Shown here piece after piece: positions 1 to 5,438 of a stretch of 6,056 nucleotides of DNA. The stretch is from Euryarchaeota archaeon UBA89 (lineage in GTDB: Archaea; Thermoplasmatota; Poseidoniia; Poseidoniales; Thalassarchaeaceae): contig DAFS01000034.1 of NCBI GenBank assembly GCA_002495525.1, forward strand, positions 1-6,056, read 5' to 3'. The translations under genes were made by a program, and so were the position numbers. Each line of letters begins with the position of its first letter. The first letter of the stretch is position 1. A model generated the notes under the pieces. It saw only the letters and a program-made list of their open reading frames with translations, had not been told where the DNA came from and did no database searches.

Positions 1-851
1 GTAAGTTCGAGTAATGACCAACGTGACCAACGTGATTCAGTATTCCATGAATGCATCAAAGTTTGACGTTCATTTACGTCTCTTCTTAGCCCCCAATGAC
101 GAATATAATTGACATATTCTAAAGTTAGTATTGCCAGTAATGAAAGTATTATCCAACCAGATAAAAGTACTACGCCATTTGAAAATGTAAGTAAAATCAA
201 ACCCGCTATTATTTGTAACGAAAAATGTTGTATTGTAGGATTCCTGAGACCTTCACGGCCTTTTTTATTATGAACACGAATTGAAGATATGAATTGACCA
301 GGGATTGTTCTTAACCAAAAAATCCAAATTCCTTCATCTAACGTCGCACTAGCCGAATCTCGATTTGTAGCTACCCACTTATGGTGTACATGATTATGCT
401 CTGTAGTGAAATGGGAGTAATTGACTGAAAATAACAGAAGTCTAGCAAGAATCCAACCAGGACTCTTTGGTTTATGGTGACCAAGTTCGTGAGCAGTTAC
501 AATCGCAGAGGCTCCTGAACAAAGTCCTGTTGAGATTGCTGCTGTGATTAACCAAAAATTAATTTCATTCTGTTGAAATGCGAAAAAGAAAAAGGAACCG
601 ATCACAAAAAAGTGCGATATTCCATGAACCCATAATAATATCTCAAATGGGGTGCCAGAGTCTCTTGGTGGACGAGGGACCTTACTTTTACCAAATAAAA
701 TATCTAGAAGAGGACTTATTCCCCAAATAAAAATCACACCCATTGCAGTGAAAAGCCCACCCATCAGATTTCCACTGATCACTAAAACAGGGCTAATCAA
801 ACCAAATAAATGAAAAATCCAAGGTTCTGGGGATATACTGCCCTTCTCCAT
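1..851 (-). CDS. alkB: AlkB-type alkane 1-monooxygenase-like membrane di-iron protein (3' end beyond window)
   Basis: The first 283 residues are present; the reading frame runs off the left edge. AlkB-type enzymes hydroxylate the terminal carbon of alkanes or related lipids in the membrane, using a di-iron site held by histidines and electrons from rubredoxin. Visible here: HELGHHK (residues 121-127), EHNHVHH (151-157) and NYIRHWGL (248-255), separated by hydrophobic helices at about 12-50, 72-120 and 208-247. The frame ends in SWNTES...LLEL, just where the family's last box (RHxxHH) should begin. Canonical NYxEHYG is altered to NYIRHWG, with the histidine kept. Start: ATG at 851 is the only ATG start possible, because an in-frame TAA sits two codons upstream. 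No Shine-Dalgarno is seen, and a TATA-like box about 24 bases upstream suggests a leaderless transcript. No rubredoxin gene is in the window. A related fatty-acid hydroxylase or XylM-like role is possible, so the substrate is unknown. Family call firm; symbol less so. Confidence 0.85.
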   Translation of the reverse strand, partial: MEKGSISPEPWIFHLFGLISPVLVISGNLMGGLFTAMGVIFIWGISPLLDILFGKSKVPRPPRDSGTPFEILLWVHGISHFFVIGSFFFFAFQQNEINFWLITAAISTGLCSGASAIVTAHELGHHKPKSPGWILARLLLFSVNYSHFTTEHNHVHHKWVATNRDSASATLDEGIWIFWLRTIPGQFISSIRVHNKKGREGLRNPTIQHFSLQIIAGLILLTFSNGVVLLSGWIILSLLAILTLEYVNYIRHWGLRRDVNERQTLMHSWNTESRWSRWSLLEL

Positions 852-870
852 GTATTATACAATGAGAGGA

Positions 871-879
871 TATTATTAG
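871..879 (-). promoter_or_regulatory. possible TATA box for the AlkB-like gene
   Basis: On the minus strand the bases read CTAATAATA, preceded by an A-rich stretch. The centre lies about 24 bases before the ATG at 851, which would put an archaeal transcription start at or next to the start codon (leaderless mRNA). No Shine-Dalgarno precedes that ATG, which agrees. The surrounding DNA is AT-rich, so a chance match is quite possible. Confidence 0.3.
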
Positions 880-896
880 CATTTTCTGAAATTATC

Positions 897-2162
897 CTAC
901 TGTAATTTCTTTTCTTTTATACCGAATAAAAATCGTGTTATTTTAGTTCGGCGTACCAATTCAAAGAACAAATAGCAAGTTAAGAAAACAAATAAAGTTG
1001 AAAGTATGACAGCAGGATAATTCTTTAGACCCATATTTGTGGATATTCTAAGACCTGCAAATGTTAATGGCATGTGTACGATATAGAATGGGTATACTCC
1101 CTGATTTAGATATGATAAGTTTGGACTAGGTGTATTAAGTAGTTTAGAACCCCATGAAAATATTGTTAGACACCAAAACCAAGCATGAAAACTGTGTATT
1201 AGACACGCTAACATCGTCATTTTATTGTGAAAAATACCGTCTTCTAACCACCCTCCGTCGACATAGGGGATACCTGAGTCATGTTGTTGGATTCTTAACC
1301 AAATAAAACATATAGTAAGTATTAATGTAATGAGTGTAATTGAAAAACGTTGTTTGTCAAGAAAATTATAGTATTGTTCTTTTGCAATAATACAAATATA
1401 TCCAAATGCAAAAAATCCGAAAAACCAAAACCATTCATATCCAACACCAATATATCCAGGAAACCAAGGTTTGAATAAAAATTCAGTAATGCTTAGAATT
1501 AACGGTAGAATCAAGAAAATACCCAAACACATAGGGGTAGTGAAAAAAGAACGAAGAAAACAAACTAAATCTCCATTAGGATATTTGCTTACATAGTGAA
1601 ATATAGGAGTCATGAGCAATGAATATTGAAACAAATTCCAAAGGAACCAAAGATGACCCAAAGCAATTAACTTACCAAAAATAGGTATCCAGAATACAAG
1701 AGAACGCCAAATAATACCCAATATAAAAGAAATCGAGAGAGCAACTGGATCACTGCCTTCATCACCTAAAATTACAGAACCAACAAAACCCATTGTCCAT
1801 GCTCCGAAAAACATAGGTATAAGCAAGCGTTGACTTCTCTCTTTGAGAAATAATTTCCAAGTTCGACTTTTGAATGCAAATGCAGTACCCATACCAGATA
1901 TCATGAATAATGCAGCAAGTCTCCATTGATGCATCCAATGTAAAATCATACTAGTAAATGAAATTGATTCAGTTGTATAATCATTACTTTCTTCTACGAA
2001 TTCAAACTCATCTTTTTCACTTAACTCGTCTATATTAGGATTGATCTCAGTTCCATATGTAGACCAATAAACGCCTATAGCAACATGAAAAGGAATCAAT
2101 AATCCAAAAAGAATTACTCTCAACCAATCAATATCGTATCTACGAACTTTGACAGTATCCAT
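897..2162 (-). CDS. acyltransferase-3 family integral membrane protein (OpgC-like)
   Basis: A 421-residue polytopic membrane protein of the acyltransferase 3 family (PF01757 type), whose members transfer acyl groups such as acetyl or succinyl to extracytoplasmic glycans or lipids. Family signs in order: an N-terminal RRYDIDWLR (7-15) leading into the first helix with the expected active-site histidine at 26; LFMISG (85-90); a basic cytoplasmic loop KERSQRLLIP (107-116); GHLWFLW (169-175); and YPFYIVH (357-363). About ten hydrophobic helices are visible, and the length is normal for the family. Between the first two helices, about residues 38-66, is a strongly acidic loop. It is probably exposed outside. 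The ATG at 2162 has no Shine-Dalgarno but has a TATA-like box about 31 bases upstream. The gene ends 45 bases before the AlkB-like start. Acceptor and donor cannot be read from sequence; it resembles OpgC/MdoC-type glucan modifiers, but that role is not implied. Confidence 0.88.
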   Translation of the reverse strand: MDTVKVRRYDIDWLRVILFGLLIPFHVAIGVYWSTYGTEINPNIDELSEKDEFEFVEESNDYTTESISFTSMILHWMHQWRLAALFMISGMGTAFAFKSRTWKLFLKERSQRLLIPMFFGAWTMGFVGSVILGDEGSDPVALSISFILGIIWRSLVFWIPIFGKLIALGHLWFLWNLFQYSLLMTPIFHYVSKYPNGDLVCFLRSFFTTPMCLGIFLILPLILSITEFLFKPWFPGYIGVGYEWFWFFGFFAFGYICIIAKEQYYNFLDKQRFSITLITLILTICFIWLRIQQHDSGIPYVDGGWLEDGIFHNKMTMLACLIHSFHAWFWCLTIFSWGSKLLNTPSPNLSYLNQGVYPFYIVHMPLTFAGLRISTNMGLKNYPAVILSTLFVFLTCYLFFELVRRTKITRFLFGIKEKKLQ

Positions 2163-2189
2163 TGATAAAACCGAGAGACAAAATACATA

Positions 2190-2198
2190 TTATATTAT
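2190..2198 (-). promoter_or_regulatory. possible TATA box for the acyltransferase gene
   Basis: On the minus strand the run ATAATATAA lies between the stop codon of the metal transporter (2210) and the ATG at 2162. Its centre is about 31 bases before that ATG, so an archaeal start site about 26 bases downstream would leave only a few leader bases. No Shine-Dalgarno is seen before the ATG. This suggests that a new transcription unit begins here rather than read-through from the metal operon. If the host is a bacterium, the embedded TATAAT could instead be a -10 box. Confidence 0.4.
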
Positions 2199-2209
2199 CA
2201 CAGTAAGAA

Positions 2210-3421
2210 TTAGAATGTTATATCGAATGCCAACAAACAAATACCAACAATAAGGGCGGGAATAGTGGTATGAACTGTTGCCCAGATACTAGCTACTCGA
2301 TGCCTCACGAGTAATGGGAAGAGTGCATCACCATCTTGACTGATGGCATTAGCCACAAGTGCTGGAAACGAGATTAAATCCTTAGTATATGCAGTAATAG
2401 CGATGATTTGTGGACCACATCCTGGAATTAATCCTATTGCAGCTGCAAGAATTACTGCTATAATTCCATCACCATAGAGGGCTAAATCAGCCTCTGTCAT
2501 ACCCGAAAACAACATAGAAAACTCGAATATTAGATAGGCTGACATTACCCAAAAAGTAACAAATGCAGTTTCACTTGCTGAATGAATCATTGTTTCGCGC
2601 ATTGAATATAATTTATCACCAATTGATGCTTCAGAATCGTCACTAATCCAATTCTTTTGCGAAATGTATAAAATTATAGATAACGATGTTCCAATCAAAC
2701 CGATCCATGTAATAAAGCCATCTAGTGTCAAGGGATTATAACTAATTTCGAGAGCGAAATCTGCATCTTGAGCGCTCCAAACTAATAGCAAAATTGCGAA
2801 TATCAATCCAAGAGAGGTTACAATCCACCACACAGTGTAGCCTTGATGGAGTAGAAAATATCCCCATCCTGTTTTTTCTTCTCTTCCGAGGTCATCGAAG
2901 ACTTCTCTCATATTTTCATTATTTCCATTTTTAATGATGGCCCGAGATGGAGAATTGTCATTATAATTTGAACTGAGTTTACCTAATGGATTACTGGGCG
3001 TTATCTTCAAACCATCAACAAGATAGCCCCAAGAAATTCCGATGACTAAAGAAATAATATGAACTGCTATTACAGGGGCGATAAATGATGGATCAGTAAC
3101 TGCTGCGCCGATTAGAACGAATGCTGCATCGCCTAAAGTAGCAATAAGGGTCGCTATTACAGTTCCATAAGTAACGTAACCACGAGCGTACATTGGCATC
3201 ATTACGATAGCACCTCCACACCCCGGAGTAATACCCATAAGGGCTCCAATTACCGGTTGCCAAGCAGTATTTGCTCTGATCGTATCAACAAATCTACCCG
3301 CACTTATGTACTGCAACCAACTGAAAAATAGAACCATTGCAGCTACAAAAACGGTCACTGCAAGAAATGCGTCCCGCATGCTGACAACAATAATTTCGAA
3401 TACTTCCGTCGAGGTTACCAT
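2210..3421 (-). CDS. putative 10-TM heavy-metal/manganese transporter (ArsP_2-like, PGCG motifs)
   Basis: A 403-residue membrane protein with about ten helices, matching the family described as putative 10-TM heavy-metal exporter or putative manganese transporter. Its substrate is not firmly established. Two related halves are visible. GITPGCGGAI (63-72) is followed 25 residues later by LGDAAF (96-101); GLIPGCGPQI (330-339) is followed by DGDALF (363-368). The matching PGCG...GDA pairs look like a duplicated membrane unit with conserved cysteines. A hydrophilic loop at about 140-185 separates the halves. Start choice: a GTG at 3430 overlaps the permease stop, but GAGGAG would then abut it. 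ATG at 3421 has GGAG 8 bases upstream and is preferred; the GTG start would add three residues. With a 5-base gap from the permease gene, it is almost certainly co-translated with the ABC importer. It could export excess metal or act as a second route for the same ion; direction is inferred from the family name only. Confidence 0.8.
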   Translation of the reverse strand: MVTSTEVFEIIVVSMRDAFLAVTVFVAAMVLFFSWLQYISAGRFVDTIRANTAWQPVIGALMGITPGCGGAIVMMPMYARGYVTYGTVIATLIATLGDAAFVLIGAAVTDPSFIAPVIAVHIISLVIGISWGYLVDGLKITPSNPLGKLSSNYNDNSPSRAIIKNGNNENMREVFDDLGREEKTGWGYFLLHQGYTVWWIVTSLGLIFAILLLVWSAQDADFALEISYNPLTLDGFITWIGLIGTSLSIILYISQKNWISDDSEASIGDKLYSMRETMIHSASETAFVTFWVMSAYLIFEFSMLFSGMTEADLALYGDGIIAVILAAAIGLIPGCGPQIIAITAYTKDLISFPALVANAISQDGDALFPLLVRHRVASIWATVHTTIPALIVGICLLAFDITF

Positions 3422-3426
3422 TAACT

Positions 3427-3433
3427 TCACTCC
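3427..3433 (-). promoter_or_regulatory. ribosome binding site deciding the start of the PGCG transporter
   Basis: The minus strand reads GGAGTGA across the last permease codon and its TGA stop. GGAG ends eight bases before the ATG at 3421, a normal spacing, whereas it would touch the alternative GTG at 3430. This favours the ATG start and implies translational coupling to the permease. Confidence 0.6.
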
Positions 3434-4440
3434 TCAAAAGATTTAGAGTTTGTATAATTCAATAAATTAGGTATATATGTTAGAATAGCCGTTAAACAGA
3501 ATATTATTGCTGCCACTAAAGCAATCATTGAACCGCTTCCTGTATCATTTTCGGCTGAGAAATACAGACCTAATAGTACCGAGCTTAGCCCAAAAATTTG
3601 CGTCCATATCATGCATGTACGGAAACTTCTTCCAACTAATTGAGCAGTAGCCGCAGGTGTGACAAGTAATGATGTAACTAGTAACGCACCTACGACTTGA
3701 ACCATACTCACAACTACAGCAGCCGTCACCACACTGAATAATAGACCAATTGAACGTACAGGAATGCCTTGGACTGCAGCGGCCAGAGGGTCAACCGTAA
3801 TTGCAAGTAAACCAGATCTAATAGAGAATAAAATGAGGATTGAACTTATGCAAATCCATGCAATAAGATCTAAATCCGATTGATCAATCAAGAGTAAATT
3901 TCCAAAGAGATAACCTTCAATATCTGTAGTTATACCTCCGCCATTCATACGCAAAGCGACAAGCCCAAAAGCCAACATTCCAGTGAGGAAAATTGCTATT
4001 GATGCATCACCTGTAAGTATCTCTCTGGATTGAAGTTCATAAATAATGATTGAAGCGATAATGCTGAAAAATAATGCATACCACAAAGGAGAAGTTGCCC
4101 CTAATATAACCCCTATAGCAACACCACCAAAAGAAACATGTGCCAAACCATCTCCTATCAATGCAAGATTTCGGATAAGTAAAAATGTACCTAACAATCC
4201 AGCTACTATTGTAACAATAATTGCAGAAATCATAGCTCTTTGAAACATTTCCATAGTAAAGAAGTAAGGAAAAATCTCTCCTGGAATTAAAAACTCTACA
4301 GATTCTAATAATGGTGTGAAGATTTTCATTAATGATTCTCCTGGAGAGGTAAAGAAGAAATTAATGATGGGATAGAAATACCAGTACAAACATAGGAATA
4401 AGAAAAATGACAAATATGATATTTTTGGTCTCAGATTCAT
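3427..4440 (-). CDS. znuB: ZnuB-type metal ABC transporter permease (ABC-3 family)
   Basis: A 337-residue permease of the ABC-3 family (PF00950 type), the membrane channel of a zinc/manganese importer. Diagnostic stretches are LIGDGLAHVSFGGVAIG (94-110), EGYLFGNLLLI (175-185), the cytoplasmic-side segment VDPLAAAVQGIPVR (216-229) and GALLVTSLLVTPAATA (251-266). These match AdcB/ZnuB proteins. Family members usually have about 260-290 residues. This one carries about 60 extra N-terminal residues with an additional hydrophobic helix (8-31) and a linker before the first conserved helix. The start is secure: GGAGGTG lies six bases before ATG 4440, inside the end of the ATPase gene, whose stop is three bases upstream. 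The stop TGA is five bases before the next gene's ATG. Zinc is likelier than manganese given the partner SBP, but the permease alone does not settle it. Confidence 0.93.
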   Translation of the reverse strand: MNLRPKISYLSFFLFLCLYWYFYPIINFFFTSPGESLMKIFTPLLESVEFLIPGEIFPYFFTMEMFQRAMISAIIVTIVAGLLGTFLLIRNLALIGDGLAHVSFGGVAIGVILGATSPLWYALFFSIIASIIIYELQSREILTGDASIAIFLTGMLAFGLVALRMNGGGITTDIEGYLFGNLLLIDQSDLDLIAWICISSILILFSIRSGLLAITVDPLAAAVQGIPVRSIGLLFSVVTAAVVVSMVQVVGALLVTSLLVTPAATAQLVGRSFRTCMIWTQIFGLSSVLLGLYFSAENDTGSGSMIALVAAIIFCLTAILTYIPNLLNYTNSKSFEE

Positions 4441-4443
4441 TTA

Positions 4444-5250
4444 CTACACCTCCTCTGCCCATGGAATTTCTTGAATTTGGATAGGGCTATCATGTGCAGG
4501 AGTGATTCCGCGTAAGTCGGCTAATATGTCCAAATCAGGAAAGAGATTTGTGGGACCATCAAACCAAATTTTTTCTTCCAAGAAAATCATTCTATGAGCA
4601 GTTTGGCGTATTGCAGTTAAATCATGAGAAACCATAAGGATAGTTTTTCCAGCATGATGACATAATTGGTCTAATAACTTCAATAAGGAATTTCTAGCAT
4701 CACGATCCATACCCACTAAAGGCTCATCCAATAGTATAAATTCTGCTTCGGTAGCCAGTGCTCTCGCAATTACTGCACGTTGTCTCTGACCACCAGATAA
4801 ACGAGATACATCCACATTTTCAACATCCTCTAAGCCTACCATTTCGATAGCTCGTGAAACCTTCTCATTGCTCCCATCTGACCAGGAAAACATATTTTTA
4901 CCGCTAATAGTACCTAATTTGACTAATTCTCTAACTGTTAATTTAACTTGACGTGGTAAGTAAGATGCTGCTTGTGACACCCATCCGATTCTTCCAAAGA
5001 AATTTCTTGGATTGGGGACATCGCCATAGATTGAAATTGACCCGTTGTGTGGCTTTAACACTCCTAGAAGTGATAAAAGAAGAGTTGACTTGCCACTCCC
5101 ATTTGGACCAACAAGACCGATAAATTCACCCTTTTGAATAGTTAAATCAACATCTTTTAGAACTATTTTGCCTGAACGAATTACTGATAAATTATTTACC
5201 TCTAAAATTGGAGGATCACAACATTCTTCATCAGTCGGCTTCGTTTCCAC
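4444..5250 (-). CDS. znuC: ZnuC-type metal ABC transporter ATP-binding protein
   Basis: A 268-residue ABC ATPase that powers the zinc/manganese importer from the cytoplasmic face. All nucleotide-binding elements are intact: Walker A GPNGSGKS (48-55), Q-loop glutamine 93 in WVSQ, ABC signature LSGGQRQR (151-158), Walker B FILLDEP (171-177) and switch histidine 209 in VSHD. The length is usual for the family. The N-terminus carries an acidic extension with adjacent cysteines (EECCDPP, 8-14) before the first beta strand. The C-terminus beyond about 245 is a short non-conserved tail. The start is GTG at 5250: an in-frame TAG lies five codons upstream, there is no nearby ATG in frame, and AGGA ends five to six bases before it. 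The gene ends three bases before the permease ATG and contains that gene's Shine-Dalgarno, so the two are coupled. Confidence 0.95.
   Translation of the reverse strand: METKPTDEECCDPPILEVNNLSVIRSGKIVLKDVDLTIQKGEFIGLVGPNGSGKSTLLLSLLGVLKPHNGSISIYGDVPNPRNFFGRIGWVSQAASYLPRQVKLTVRELVKLGTISGKNMFSWSDGSNEKVSRAIEMVGLEDVENVDVSRLSGGQRQRAVIARALATEAEFILLDEPLVGMDRDARNSLLKLLDQLCHHAGKTILMVSHDLTAIRQTAHRMIFLEEKIWFDGPTNLFPDLDILADLRGITPAHDSPIQIQEIPWAEEV
4447..4453 (-). promoter_or_regulatory. strong Shine-Dalgarno for the permease gene
   Basis: GGAGGTG on the minus strand, inside the last codons of the ATPase gene and six bases before ATG 4440. It is a full match to the anti-SD core, so the cell clearly uses SD-led initiation inside operons. 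The genes that begin transcripts farther left lack such sites. Confidence 0.8.
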
Positions 5251-5296
5251 ATTAATTCCTACCTAGATGACTATTGTTCGCATCGATAGGGCATTG

Positions 5297-5404
5297 TTAA
5301 AATCTAGTACGCTTAGAACGTAAATATTCTAAGAACAAATTGCCTATCAACGCTACAAATACTCCAGTAACGAAGATAATAGGCAACAAGTCTACGTAGT
5401 TCAA
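5297..5404 (-). CDS. candidate small single-span membrane protein (35 residues)
   Basis: Not a recognised family. Between the SBP stop and the ATPase start, a minus-strand frame opens with TTG at 5404 and ends with TAA at 5299-5297. It encodes Asn-Tyr-Val-Asp, then a 20-odd-residue hydrophobic span (about residues 6-25, LLPIIFVTGVFVALIGNLFL), then a basic tail EYLRSKRTRF. This is the pattern of a one-helix protein with its C-terminus in the cytoplasm. GGTG lies seven bases before the TTG, a plausible Shine-Dalgarno. The frame is open a little further upstream, through a Cys-rich CWCC stretch to a TAA, but without an ATG, GTG or TTG. It could be a subunit or regulator of the importer, such as a small partner of the permease. 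It could also be a chance frame in AT-rich DNA. The textbook membrane-helix plus positive tail raises confidence modestly. Confidence 0.5.
   Translation of the reverse strand: MNYVDLLPIIFVTGVFVALIGNLFLEYLRSKRTRF
5312..5333. repeat. 7-bp perfect inverted repeat upstream of the ATPase gene
   Basis: CTTAGAA at 5312-5318 and its exact complement TTCTAAG at 5327-5333 are separated by eight bases. It lies inside the candidate small ORF, 62 bases or more upstream of the ATPase start. Possible roles are a repressor half-site pair or an RNA hairpin in the intercistronic message. A chance match in AT-rich DNA is also possible. Confidence 0.3.
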
Positions 5405-5419
5405 ATTACAACACCAACA

Positions 5420-5436
5420 AATAATAAAAAATTATT
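5420..5436 (-). terminator. possible weak terminator or attenuator after the SBP gene
   Basis: Directly after the SBP stop (5439) the minus strand reads AATAAT, five T, ATTATT: a six-pair all-AT hairpin with a T-rich loop, forming part of a run of six T. Archaeal termination relies on T tracts rather than strong hairpins, so partial termination here could raise SBP message relative to the downstream ATPase and permease, a common arrangement for importers. The stem is too weak to act as a bacterial intrinsic terminator. Confidence 0.3.
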
Positions 5437-5438
5437 AA

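Noticed and set aside
15..35. Tandem 9-base repeat TGACCAACG at the left edge
   Set aside because: Two copies only, encoding RWSRWS in the AlkB-like gene; spacing to the next conserved element looks normal for the family, so not evidence of an insertion.
2163..2209. Terminator between the PGCG transporter and the acyltransferase gene
   Set aside because: No clear hairpin or long T tract; only short T runs (TTTT) in AT-rich DNA. The TATA-like box is the only feature I can support here.
3428..3430. GTG start for the PGCG transporter overlapping the permease TGA
   Set aside because: The GAGGAG site would touch the start codon; the ATG nine bases on has normal SD spacing. The difference is only three residues.
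4046..4243. Plus-strand open frame of 65 codons
   Set aside because: Lies entirely opposite the highly conserved permease core; its composition is that of an antisense shadow, with no SD and no recognisable motif.
5251..5296. Riboswitch or zinc-regulator (Zur-like) box upstream of the ATPase
   Set aside because: No structured conserved RNA elements and no recognisable regulator palindrome; the operon promoter, where such a site would be expected, is outside the window.
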